Shown here in pieces: positions 43,991 through 51,820 of a DNA stretch of 64,000 nucleotides (positions within the stretch are counted from its first letter, which is position 1; every line of letters begins with the position of its first letter). Made by a program: the position numbers and the translations under genes. A model generated the notes under the pieces. That model did not search any database. It was not told the DNA's origin and saw only the letters and a program-made list of their open reading frames with translations. The stretch comes from Chitinophaga sp. CF118 (lineage in GTDB: Bacteria; Bacteroidota; Bacteroidia; Chitinophagales; Chitinophagaceae). The stretch covers positions 62,001-126,000 of the forward strand of contig NZ_FOMK01000015.1 in the NCBI RefSeq assembly GCF_900112615.1, written 5' to 3'.

Positions 43991-44047
43991 TTATAACTTC
44001 ACCACTCCCCTTTATTGCATTTTCGTTTATCTATTGCGTCCATACGA
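43991..44047. repeat. 56-bp dispersed repeat, copy 2
   Basis: Matches 37724-37779. It separates the toxin 2 immunity genes from the promoter of toxin 1. Confidence 0.7.
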
Positions 44048-44078
44048 ATTGTTCCGGAATAACTAATTTCCCCCTCAA

Positions 44079-44109
44079 AGCAAAGCCCAGTCAGTGACTG
44101 TTCTTTGCT
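44079..44109. terminator. Interrupted hairpin, possible terminator
   Basis: AGCAAAG/CTTTGCT outer arms and AGTCA/TGACT inner arms around a single base. It lies just downstream of the Imm32-like gene. No T-run, so function is uncertain. Confidence 0.4.
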
Positions 44110-44173
44110 AAAGACAGGACATATATTTTTACTTTTAAGGATCTGGCAGATGTGAGGTCAGTCCATATGAATG

Positions 44174-44425
44174 CTATGCCTTTTGAATAATTAAATCCTT
44201 AGAACCATCTTCCAGAGAATTATTCTCATCATAATGTAAATGCGCCCCTGCTGGTACAGAATCTTGCGCTAAAGTTAAAAGCTGAGTAGCCAAGGATATC
44301 AACCCCGCTTTATTTGCAATCAGTACTATTTCATTTTTATCATCTTTAACTTTTAATTCAAAGTTATTCTCCCATATATATTTTAATACTTCTTGAGAAT
44401 TGTAAACAGGTATGTCTATTAGCAT
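44174..44425 (-). CDS. Imm32-like immunity protein
   Basis: An 83-residue protein from the ATG at 44425 (an in-frame ATG at 44491 would overlap the upstream gene by 16 bases). The end IANKAGLISLATQLLTLAQD, then AGAHLHYDENNSLEDGSKDL, matches the Imm32 pattern of a GL..LA helix and an H.H-type strand before a short acidic tail. Second small gene after Rhs toxin 2; it may protect against a different, lost or distant tip. Confidence 0.65.
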   Translation of the reverse strand: MLIDIPVYNSQEVLKYIWENNFELKVKDDKNEIVLIANKAGLISLATQLLTLAQDSVPAGAHLHYDENNSLEDGSKDLIIQKA

Positions 44426-44475
44426 TTTTAACCTTTCCGGCACTTGTCCTAATTTTATAAAATTTAAAGTACTGT

Positions 44476-44901
44476 TTAAGGCATACAACATTCGTATTCC
44501 TTCACTAAATCTAATATCCTTTTTTTTATGTTATCGGTCAAGTCCTCCCTATTTTTTACTTGAATTTTAGTAAACCCCACTATCTGATTTAACATTCCCC
44601 CATAAGACGGATTATCCTTACAAAAATTACAGGAAGATTCCAAAACACTTACCAGTAAATCACCTGGGTAAAAATCGCCCTCTAAAAAGGGGTTTTCTTT
44701 CAGCTTATAAATCGCGATTGGCATTAGAATATTTATTCCAATATTCTGTCCTATCATTAACCTTAAATCTTCTACAGTATAATCCTTAAGCTTTTTCTTT
44801 CTCAATTTATTAACTGTCTCTACTAAATAACTACTCCCCTCTTTAGGCCCACCTGGAAACAACAACCCTAACTCTTCCAATGTTTTATCTAAATTTTCCA
44901 T
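44476..44901 (-). CDS. CdiI-type immunity protein for Rhs toxin 2
   Basis: A 141-residue cytoplasmic protein. Seen: TLEELGLLF, LKDYTVEDLRLMIGQNIGIN and LENPFLEGDFYPGDLL-like residues (KENPFLEGDFYPGDLLVSVL), the conserved core of contact-dependent-inhibition immunity proteins of the CdiI_2 type. It starts 3 bases after the toxin 2 stop. The toxin therefore probably acts in the cytoplasm, unlike toxin 1. Confidence 0.8.
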   Translation of the reverse strand: MENLDKTLEELGLLFPGGPKEGSSYLVETVNKLRKKKLKDYTVEDLRLMIGQNIGINILMPIAIYKLKENPFLEGDFYPGDLLVSVLESSCNFCKDNPSYGGMLNQIVGFTKIQVKNREDLTDNIKKRILDLVKEYECCMP

Positions 44902-44904
44902 AGT

Positions 44905-47076
44905 TTACTGTTTAGTTTTCTCATAGGCGCTTATAGCCCTATCAATGGTTGCTTGTATATTATCCTTTTGTTTTTGAAGATTTGAGCGTAGTGTTTGTGC
45001 TGCTTCCAGAGCATCACCTTTGACTTCACTTTTGTTAATTGCTGTATTAAGTCTTTTGATTTCATATTCAAGACCATTCAGTGCATCTTTTACTTCTTTT
45101 AAATGCTGAAATGGCGTTCCATCATCTTTTAAAACTGGTGTTCCCCGAATATCCTTAATAGCCCCACGAATATCATCAGCAGTAAGATGCTCAGCTAAAT
45201 TATCCGTTTTTCTTACACTCAATTCCAAAACTTCCCTTCCGACCCCTTTAATACCTCTAAAGACTTTCCCTACGGGTAAAAAATAAATCGCTGCCTCAAT
45301 AGCAACATCACTCGCCGTAATTTTTTCACCTTTTAAGGCTTTAACTCCAATTGGGCCACCGGGAAACAAATTTGATTCGTACTCAAACATTTTTTTTGAG
45401 TACTCAAATCCACCCTTACTTCCCCAAATTGTATTACTATAGTCTTGGCTCATTGAAGAAACAGGTTTAGTGACAATTCTATCCATCGCTGCATTAACTT
45501 GCTTAAGTTTTACAGCCTCTATTTCTTCTGTTGCAGGCATTACCAGTACCGCAGTGTTATCTCTCATGTATGCCTTACTCGCCGGAGAATATTCTAATCC
45601 ATCCTGGTCTACCCCATCAATAGGTCGATTACTCGCAAACTGATAAGGCGTTAATTCAGGATAGCTTTTCGTCAATGGATCCACACTCAAAAACTTCCCT
45701 ATCCTCGGATCATAGATCCTGAATCCATAATCCTGCTGATTCCCCTCCCCCTTCACCTCATTATCATTCTCCTTTCCATTAAACCCATAACGATACTTAT
45801 TATTCTCTGAGTTAAATGTCCTTCCTGGCATCAATGACCCAAATGGATAATAATCATAAGCGCTTATTACATCTGCATTATAGGATTCAATAATGCCATC
45901 CCCGTTTTCATCCGCACCTTTCTTTTTGTCGCTCACTACCGCCAGAACATTGCCCAGGTGATTTGTTAGCTCATATCTTTTATTCCCACGTATATAAGAA
46001 ACGGTATATCCAAAGCCCCACGGCGCATAAGATATTTCTGAAGGTTTATCCCTGTAAAGATCAACCAATAATTGTTCAACATCTTTTCCTTCAGGTACAA
46101 TCAGGCTGCTTATTTTATCTTCAATTACCCGCTGTTGCGCCTGTAATTGCATTACTGCATTTTGCAACTGCAGTCTATTCTCCACCAGGGATGCCCGTTT
46201 GTACAAGCCTGAATCAGGCTTGCTAAGCCACCTTATGTTTTCCCGTTTACTATCGGCCACCAGTTGCCATTGCATTTCCAGCCAGCCCCTGTAAAGTAAA
46301 AATACGTCTTCTTTTTGCTTCAGTAATAACGCAAACTTTTGGGGCTTCAATGGTACGCTGTCAATCAGGTGTTCCTGCCGGTTATATACAAATATTTTCT
46401 CCGGAACATGTTTACTCAACATTATTTTGGCGACTGGCGCCAATGGATCGATATTATAATATACAGTACTATCCGCCTTTATTACCATTTTACCGGCCAG
46501 GGCTTTGCGAATACCGAAGCTATCATTCCCAATTAAATGACTGGGCGATCTACTATCAAACAGCCGCAGCTGTGTACACATCTTTTTCAAAAGACCTTCC
46601 ATTGCCATCAGCTTTTGTAAGGTACTTTGAGCCGAGACCACAGGTGCTGCATTGAATACGACGTGGTTATTATAAGAGGTGTCCTGTAACGCTACTTTTC
46701 CTTTTAACCGGTATGTACCTTCGGCACTCTCTACATAGAAAATGTTTTCATAGGAAATATTTTTGTACAAAGTGAAAGGGTCCAGGCTTTTAAGGACTAT
46801 CTGGTTGTATTCACTGTTTGTTAACTGTGCAGAATCGAAAGCCTGACCATAACAAGTAAACCATGTGATCGTTTTCCGGTTCTCCTCAAGTACGGCCATG
46901 TTTACATACTTATCCGTCTCTTTTTGCCGTCCAAAAATACGCAGACCAGGACGTTTTAACGCGACTTGCTTTAACAACGGGTTGACACGGGAATCCTGTA
47001 ATACATCTACCTGGGCTTTACTATTTTGGAAAATAAGGGATAAAAACAGAATAATGAAAAGGGATAACGTCTTCAT
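44905..47076 (-). CDS. Rhs-core polymorphic toxin 2 with Ntox28-like tip, exported
   Basis: A 723-residue protein. The ATG at 47076 gives the signal peptide MKTLSLFIILFLSLIFQNSK; an earlier in-frame start adds 47 residues and is rejected as for toxin 1. The N-terminal ~490 residues are near-identical to toxin 1 including the Rhs core (YDPRIGKFLSVDPLTKSYPE). The ~235-residue tip has a pre-toxin helix region and ends with LAEHLTADDIRGAIKDIRGT, then FQHLKEVKDALNGL and a charged helical tail. This resembles the Ntox28 ribonuclease-type toxin domain; the match is from memory of the motif. Immunity genes follow at 3 bases. Confidence 0.85.
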   Translation of the reverse strand: MKTLSLFIILFLSLIFQNSKAQVDVLQDSRVNPLLKQVALKRPGLRIFGRQKETDKYVNMAVLEENRKTITWFTCYGQAFDSAQLTNSEYNQIVLKSLDPFTLYKNISYENIFYVESAEGTYRLKGKVALQDTSYNNHVVFNAAPVVSAQSTLQKLMAMEGLLKKMCTQLRLFDSRSPSHLIGNDSFGIRKALAGKMVIKADSTVYYNIDPLAPVAKIMLSKHVPEKIFVYNRQEHLIDSVPLKPQKFALLLKQKEDVFLLYRGWLEMQWQLVADSKRENIRWLSKPDSGLYKRASLVENRLQLQNAVMQLQAQQRVIEDKISSLIVPEGKDVEQLLVDLYRDKPSEISYAPWGFGYTVSYIRGNKRYELTNHLGNVLAVVSDKKKGADENGDGIIESYNADVISAYDYYPFGSLMPGRTFNSENNKYRYGFNGKENDNEVKGEGNQQDYGFRIYDPRIGKFLSVDPLTKSYPELTPYQFASNRPIDGVDQDGLEYSPASKAYMRDNTAVLVMPATEEIEAVKLKQVNAAMDRIVTKPVSSMSQDYSNTIWGSKGGFEYSKKMFEYESNLFPGGPIGVKALKGEKITASDVAIEAAIYFLPVGKVFRGIKGVGREVLELSVRKTDNLAEHLTADDIRGAIKDIRGTPVLKDDGTPFQHLKEVKDALNGLEYEIKRLNTAINKSEVKGDALEAAQTLRSNLQKQKDNIQATIDRAISAYEKTKQ

Positions 47077-47126
47077 GGTATAGTGAGAAATGGGTTTGAT
47101 TTTCTCTGGAATAATTAATTTGGCCT

Positions 47127-47134
47127 CAAATGTA
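47127..47134 (-). promoter_or_regulatory. -7 promoter element of Rhs toxin 2
   Basis: TACATTTG on the minus strand, 51 bases upstream of the ATG, in the same context as for toxin 1. Confidence 0.6.
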
Positions 47135-47295
47135 ATAAAAAGCATATAAAAATTAATTACCAATGTCGCATCATGGGAATATACCTCCTTCCAGACTTTG
47201 GAGAGATAAAAGGGCAAAGAAAAAGGGGCCAGATGGGAACATTAATAAGGGGCAAATTTAATTTTCAATAATTTCTGAAAGTTCGGAATAAATAA

Positions 47296-47303
47296 TACAT
47301 TTG
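47296..47303 (+). promoter_or_regulatory. -7 promoter element of the SRPBCC gene
   Basis: TACATTTG, matching TAnnTTTG, 20 bases before the ATG at 47324. Confidence 0.55.
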
Positions 47304-47323
47304 AGGTATAAAACTCTATACCA

Positions 47324-48205
47324 ATGAAAGGCTACCTCATTTCAAACGTTTTTGCTGTTTGTGTAATGTGGCTTACTAAGCTATTTGTGATTGAAGCCAA
47401 CACCCTTGTTTTCTCTGAATTTGTAACACTGCCAATTCTGATGGGATTAATCTGCGCCTGGTGCTGGCGCTATCAGCATTTTACCACTAAACAATTAATA
47501 GGAATGGCGTTTATAAATGCCTTTATTGGCATAGGGCTCAGTGCCATTTTCCTGGGGGAAGGCGTCATTTGCCTGATCATTGTATCGCCGCTTATCGTGG
47601 TATTTCTACTAACTGGATTATTCCTGGGCAGAAGTATTTTAAAACGACGTAATGATAAGCTACATGTAAGTGTGTTCCTGTTATTATTGTTTACTTTCTT
47701 TGCCGATGTTCGTATGCATCATCATTATGAGAATATGGTGGCCGATACCATGCTTATAAAAGCCCCACCATCTGAAGTCTGGAAATATGTAGTTGCATAT
47801 AAAAAAATAGAGACGCCCGATAAATTCTGGTTGTTCAGAATAGGCATGCCCAGCCCCGTGCAGTCTACTGCTTCAGGAAATTACGCAGGCGCAGATCGTA
47901 AATGTATTTTCAGCAATGGTTATACATTTGATGAGAAGATTACCACCTATGATAAGGATCATAATCTAACTTTCGCTATCACTCAACAGCCGCGTGATCC
48001 TGAAATTATGGGGCATATAGATATTCTGCAGGGGCAATTTATCCTGAAAGATAATGGCGACGGCACAACCACGCTCACTGGCAATAGCTGGTACCGGCTG
48101 CATGTATTCCCCATTTGGTACTATAATATCTGGGCCGAAAGCATTACCCGCAATGTACATCTGCGGGTAATGGAACACATTAAATCACTAAGCGAACAAC
48201 ATTAA
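47324..48205 (+). CDS. Membrane protein with SRPBCC (polyketide cyclase-like) domain
   Basis: A 293-residue protein. The first ~130 residues hold four to five TM helices (LPILMGLICAWCW, LIIVSPLIVVFLLTGLFLG). The rest is a START/SRPBCC domain beginning VADTMLIKAPPSEVWKYV and ending NVHLRVMEHIKSLSEQH. SRPBCC domains bind hydrophobic ligands; the substrate is unknown. Its stop and the start of the next gene share a base (TAATG), so the two are cotranslated. Confidence 0.82.
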   Translation: MKGYLISNVFAVCVMWLTKLFVIEANTLVFSEFVTLPILMGLICAWCWRYQHFTTKQLIGMAFINAFIGIGLSAIFLGEGVICLIIVSPLIVVFLLTGLFLGRSILKRRNDKLHVSVFLLLLFTFFADVRMHHHYENMVADTMLIKAPPSEVWKYVVAYKKIETPDKFWLFRIGMPSPVQSTASGNYAGADRKCIFSNGYTFDEKITTYDKDHNLTFAITQQPRDPEIMGHIDILQGQFILKDNGDGTTTLTGNSWYRLHVFPIWYYNIWAESITRNVHLRVMEHIKSLSEQH

Positions 48206-48726
48206 TGTTCAGGTTCGTCATCAAATATCTGGGCTTTTTAAAATTCGTACCCGGTTTGCCGTTGTTGTTCGACATCTGGCTGAAGGTCTACATTTTTATC
48301 ACGCACATGGAATTACTCAACTGGATGGACGAGATCTCCGCTGAAGTGCAGCAATGGCCCGATGTTATTGTCCACACACATAAATATGGCGGCATTCAGT
48401 TCGATTTTAAACACAAAGAAATTGGACATTTACATGGTAACGGCTTATTGGACATGCCACTTAACCGCCAACTGAAAGCGACATTAATAGAAGAAGGACA
48501 TGTGGAAGATCACCATCTTTTAAAAAATACCGGATGGATAAGCTTTTACATTCGCACCGAAAGGGATAAGCATTATGCGTTGCAATTGTTAAGGCTGGCG
48601 TATAAATGGCGGGGAGGAACAATACCGGGTTGCTTCTTCGCCGGCATCGCTGATCGAATAAGTTCTGATCACTCCGGAGTCAATAAACCCGATTTCATTG
48701 GACCCTTTTCAAATTGGCCCGAATAG
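48205..48726 (+). CDS. Luciferase-like domain protein (DUF5519-like)
   Basis: A 173-residue protein. Seen: HKYGGIQFDFKHKEIGHLHG, DMPLNRQLKATLIEEGHVED followed by HHLLKNTGWISFYI, and ALQLLRLAYKWRG. This matches the luciferase-like domain (fungal-luciferase-related DUF5519): EIGHLHG, DIPF, HH..P..GWVSF, LLRLSY. Luminescence is not implied; the family's role in bacteria is unknown. It forms a two-gene operon with the SRPBCC protein, a pairing that may indicate small-lipophilic-molecule metabolism. Confidence 0.8.
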   Translation: MFRFVIKYLGFLKFVPGLPLLFDIWLKVYIFITHMELLNWMDEISAEVQQWPDVIVHTHKYGGIQFDFKHKEIGHLHGNGLLDMPLNRQLKATLIEEGHVEDHHLLKNTGWISFYIRTERDKHYALQLLRLAYKWRGGTIPGCFFAGIADRISSDHSGVNKPDFIGPFSNWPE

Positions 48727-48781
48727 TAAAAAACATTGACCTGAATAGAAAATCATACCTTAAGAAGGTGATCTATTTTTG
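48722..48781 (+). promoter_or_regulatory. AraC-regulated promoter 1 (direct repeats plus -7 element)
   Basis: AATAGTAAAAAAC at 48722 and AATAGAAAA at 48744 (22 bp start to start), then TATTTTTG (TAnnTTTG) at 48774, 30 bp from the second repeat. The same spacing and repeat sequence occur at 50584-50643 and, on the other strand, at 50453-50512. It drives the gene at 48799. Confidence 0.75.
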
Positions 48782-48798
48782 TAGCATAATTTAATGAG

Positions 48799-49272
48799 AT
48801 GAAAAACGTAATTACCGGTATCGCAATGATACCACTTTTCTTACTTGTAGCCTGTAATGGAAAGACTGAAAACAATAAGAACAACAATTTAAATCAAATT
48901 AAAAATCAAAAAATTATGGCAACAAATCAAGAGCAAAAAGATGCTGTTTTACGCGCAATTAATTTGTACATCGAGGCAGGACGTAAAGGCGACAGCAAAA
49001 TAGCTGCCCAGGCATTTGCACCTACCGCAACAATGTCGTGGTCTGAAAAAGGAGAATTAAAAAGCGTTCCAATTCAGACACTTTATGATTACATCGACAA
49101 AACCGGGCCGGTTGAAGTGAAATATGAACTCACTACTTTGGACGTTTCGGAAGATGCTGCGATCGTTCGCATCGAGTCGCAATTCGGGGCTACAAAATTT
49201 GCAGATATGTTCAGCCTGGTAAAAGACGGTGCTGATTGGAAAATTATTAGCAAGGTTTATCACGTAAAGTAA
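48799..49272 (+). CDS. Lipoprotein with SnoaL/lumazine-binding-like (NTF2) domain
   Basis: A 157-residue lipoprotein with lipobox LVAC (Cys19), a short N/K-rich linker and an NTF2-like domain from about residue 45 (QKDAVLRAINLYIEAGRKGD, FAPTATMSW, DMFSLVKDGADWKIISKVYH). An internal Met at the linker end (MATNQEQKD) could give a cytoplasmic form. NTF2-like folds bind small hydrophobic ligands. Its promoter shares the AraC site with the related gene at 50686, so both are probably induced together. Confidence 0.82.
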   Translation: MKNVITGIAMIPLFLLVACNGKTENNKNNNLNQIKNQKIMATNQEQKDAVLRAINLYIEAGRKGDSKIAAQAFAPTATMSWSEKGELKSVPIQTLYDYIDKTGPVEVKYELTTLDVSEDAAIVRIESQFGATKFADMFSLVKDGADWKIISKVYHVK

Positions 49273-49425
49273 GAGCTTTAGGTTTTAAGCACCCTGCAAA
49301 AAAACCGGAAAATAGTTTTCTATACAAACAGCTCATAACAGGAGAAGCTATTTACGAACGTCATTCAACACGTTGGTTTACTGATGAGAAAATTTCTTTG
49401 GAAACCGTGAAGGATATTGAAATTT

Positions 49426-50310
49426 CTAATTTACTTCCCTGAAACTTGTCGGGGCCTGCCCGTGGTATTCCTTGAATATCCTCGAAAAGTGTGAAACGTT
49501 TTCAAAGCCGAGAGAATAACAAATATCCGACACACTCATGGGGGTGCTTTCCAGCATCTCCCTGGCTTTTTTCAACCGTTTTTCCCTGATCCATGTAGCA
49601 GGAGAAACATTGTAAATCTGTTGGAAATCTCTTTTAAAACTTGATAAACTTCTTCCCGATAAATAGGCCAGTTCTTCAAGGCTCACCGGGGAAGCATAAT
49701 TTTGCTCTACTACCTGACGTACATCAGTACGAACCGGCTGGTGCAATTGCAGGATTTGATAAAACATATTGCGACTACAGATGGCCACGTCGTATAACAT
49801 TTCCATCATTTTCAGCCTTAACTGTCCGGGATGAACTTCGGAGTCTTCATAGAAATATGGTTTGAGCGAATAGGCGAAGGCGACCATACATTCGTTCATT
49901 GGATATACTGCTGCCTTGATTTCACCTTCGGCTTTTAACTTGGGCATTTCTAATTCCGTTGTTGCAAGAAAGGACTTGATCATGTCATCTTTCAGGGAAA
50001 ACATCAGGCTGTCATAAATATTGTCGTTGTCCGGATTGCCGGTCTTTTCGTAATGTACTGAAGTTGCTTTTTTCAGCAAGATCATTTCGTTCTTTTGAAC
50101 CTGGTAAGTCTGCTTACCATAGGTCAACTTATTGGTTCCCTCCAGTACAAATAACAAAAGGTGCTCCTCCAGGTACATTGTACCCTTGGCTTCCATACTG
50201 TGGATGCACTGCTCAATGACCGTACATCCATCAAGCTGCAGGCTTGATTGTAGGGCAGGTCCATCGATTAATGAGGTGGGTACTTTTATGATCTTTTTCA
50301 TCTCAAACAT
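49426..50310 (-). CDS. AraC-family transcriptional regulator
   Basis: About 294 residues from the ATG at 50310 (or 50301). The N-terminal cupin-like ligand domain (MYLEEHLLLFVLEGTNKLTY) is followed by two helix-turn-helix motifs: SLEELAYLSGRSLSSFKRDF and SVSDICYSLGFENVSHFSRI, ending in FKEYHGQAPTSFR. A much longer in-frame start at 50451 is rejected because the promoter element at 50453-50460 lies only a few bases before it. It is divergent from the 50686 gene and carries its own copy of the direct-repeat promoter, so autoregulation is likely. Confidence 0.9.
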   Translation of the reverse strand: MFEMKKIIKVPTSLIDGPALQSSLQLDGCTVIEQCIHSMEAKGTMYLEEHLLLFVLEGTNKLTYGKQTYQVQKNEMILLKKATSVHYEKTGNPDNDNIYDSLMFSLKDDMIKSFLATTELEMPKLKAEGEIKAAVYPMNECMVAFAYSLKPYFYEDSEVHPGQLRLKMMEMLYDVAICSRNMFYQILQLHQPVRTDVRQVVEQNYASPVSLEELAYLSGRSLSSFKRDFQQIYNVSPATWIREKRLKKAREMLESTPMSVSDICYSLGFENVSHFSRIFKEYHGQAPTSFREVN

Positions 50311-50452
50311 AATATAAACACTTTGCGTTTTGCTCAAGTGTATGTTAACTGTTTTAGTCCCTTGCTCTCCACCATTTGCGGAAAGTTTGTGTTGAATCGG
50401 CAAGTTACATTTCACCCTGTGGAGCACGCTCCATACCGGGATGGATTTCATG

Positions 50453-50512
50453 CAAAGATATAACGAAAAGCAGCCTGAGTGCGTACTATTTAGCTCAAAA
50501 TATTTTACTATT
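50453..50512 (-). promoter_or_regulatory. AraC-regulated promoter 3, of the regulator itself
   Basis: Read on the minus strand: AATAGTA starting at base 50512, a second AATAGTA starting at 50490 (22 bp), then TATCTTTG (TAnnTTTG) starting at 50460, 30 bp further. Geometry is identical to the two plus-strand sites. Confidence 0.72.
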
Positions 50513-50583
50513 TATGTCATTTTTTATTTAATCCCTCTTAATGGTAAGAAGCTATAAACTTTTTAACATCCTAAATATGTCTA

Positions 50584-50643
50584 AATAGTAAAAAACTCTG
50601 GACTTAATAGAAAAGTTATATCAGACATACTGAACTAATTTTG
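50584..50643 (+). promoter_or_regulatory. AraC-regulated promoter 2
   Basis: AATAGTAAAAAAC at 50584 and AATAGAAAA at 50606 (22 bp), then TAATTTTG (TAnnTTTG) at 50636, 30 bp from the second repeat. The second repeat overlaps the place of a -33 element, as expected for an activator that contacts sigma. Drives the gene at 50686. Confidence 0.75.
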
Positions 50644-50685
50644 TCTTTACAAACAAAGAAGTTTAACAATTAAAAAGTAAATGTT

Positions 50686-51072
50686 ATGTTAGAAAACAAA
50701 AATATCAATACTGTTGCGGATTACGATGAAGTATTGGAAGTAGTACAGGGATATGTGGATGGTTTAAGAACAGGTGATGTGGAACAGCTTAAAAAAACAT
50801 TCTACAAAGATGCCACTATGTACGGACACCTGGGAGATGATTTTTCCGAAGGTAGCATCACCAACCTATACACTTACGTAGAAAAATTTGGTGCAGCTCC
50901 GAACATCAAAACACATCTAAGCGTAATGCACAAAACACCAACCACCGCGATAGTTCGTGTGGAAATGGAAAGCGATGCAGCCAATGAAGATTTTACGGAC
51001 TACCATTCATTGATCAGGATCAATGGTGAGTGGAAGGTAGTTTCAAAATTGTTTCATCTCTATAACAAATAA
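50686..51072 (+). CDS. SnoaL/lumazine-binding-like (NTF2) protein
   Basis: A 128-residue cytoplasmic NTF2-like protein (VLEVVQGYVDGLRTGDVEQL, FYKDATMYGHLGDDFSEGSI, HSLIRINGEWKVVSKLFHLY). It is homologous to the domain of the lipoprotein at 48799 and carries the same AraC promoter. A strong terminator follows. The substrate is unknown; family members include putative lumazine-binding and SnoaL-like cyclases. Confidence 0.85.
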   Translation: MLENKNINTVADYDEVLEVVQGYVDGLRTGDVEQLKKTFYKDATMYGHLGDDFSEGSITNLYTYVEKFGAAPNIKTHLSVMHKTPTTAIVRVEMESDAANEDFTDYHSLIRINGEWKVVSKLFHLYNK

Positions 51073-51086
51073 TTAAGTTTCATCCT

Positions 51087-51133
51087 AAAGTATTGTCCGT
51101 GGGGAAAGATTATTTCCTGGCAATACTTTTTTA
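51087..51133 (+). terminator. Rho-independent terminator of the NTF2 gene
   Basis: AAAGTATTG/CAATACTTT 9-bp stem with CC/GG inside, followed by a T-run. Confidence 0.8.
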
Positions 51134-51361
51134 TTACAGAGGTATATTATGTCAATAGAGAAATCCATATTTCCCATTGTCAGCAGCAAAAGAATTACGT
51201 TCAGAAATCTGCGAACCGAAACAGTATGAAGAGGCATTTAACAGGTAAATAGTATTTATCGATCTAAACTCAATCTTCGCTGAAGATCCTTCGGTACGGA
51301 TAGATATGACATGTTTAAGGAGTATTTAATACAGTACAAATAGTTTAAAAAACAAAATATT

Positions 51362-51640
51362 ATGCCTGTTTATTTAACGGCTATCGTAAAAGTGAAACCG
51401 GAGTTTCACAATGAGATGAAAGCAATGTTACTGGCTCTTCCGGTACGGTCGGTAAAGGAGGAAGCCTGTATCCGCTATGAAGTGCACCAGAACGTTGATG
51501 ATGAGGACATGTTTATCTTCCATGAACTTTGGGAAAACATCGAAGGACTGGATAAGCACAATCAACAACCTTATTCACAGGAGTTTTTCGCCTCATTCGA
51601 AAAGCTACAGGAAAAACCGACCGTATATATTTCAAAATGA
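51362..51640 (+). CDS. Antibiotic biosynthesis monooxygenase (ABM) domain protein
   Basis: A 92-residue ferredoxin-like fold protein. Seen: YLTAIVKVKPEFHNEMKAML, CIRYEVHQNVDDEDMFIFHE and LWENIEGLDKHNQQPYSQEF, matching YgiN/ABM monooxygenases. Cofactor-free oxidation of quinol-like or polyketide substrates is the family role; here unknown. Position close to the AraC cluster suggests a related detoxification or small-molecule function, but the AraC repeats are not present before this gene. Confidence 0.88.
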   Translation: MPVYLTAIVKVKPEFHNEMKAMLLALPVRSVKEEACIRYEVHQNVDDEDMFIFHELWENIEGLDKHNQQPYSQEFFASFEKLQEKPTVYISK

Positions 51641-51820
51641 AATTCCTGATTAAAAATAACGTACAATTTGGACAAAATCGCGCACCTGCTGTACGTTTTC
51701 GAACAATACGCCCGATGCAAAAATGCATGAGATGCTTATTGTCAATACATTATGCAATTGGCACGTAATTTAGTCGATTGATAGCCTGTATAGTACCAAT
51801 TTCAAAAATACCATACGCGC

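Noticed and set aside
51140..51250. Short frame starting MSIEKSIFPIVSSKRITFRN
   Set aside because: Stops after 26 codons and no family could be assigned; may be a relic.
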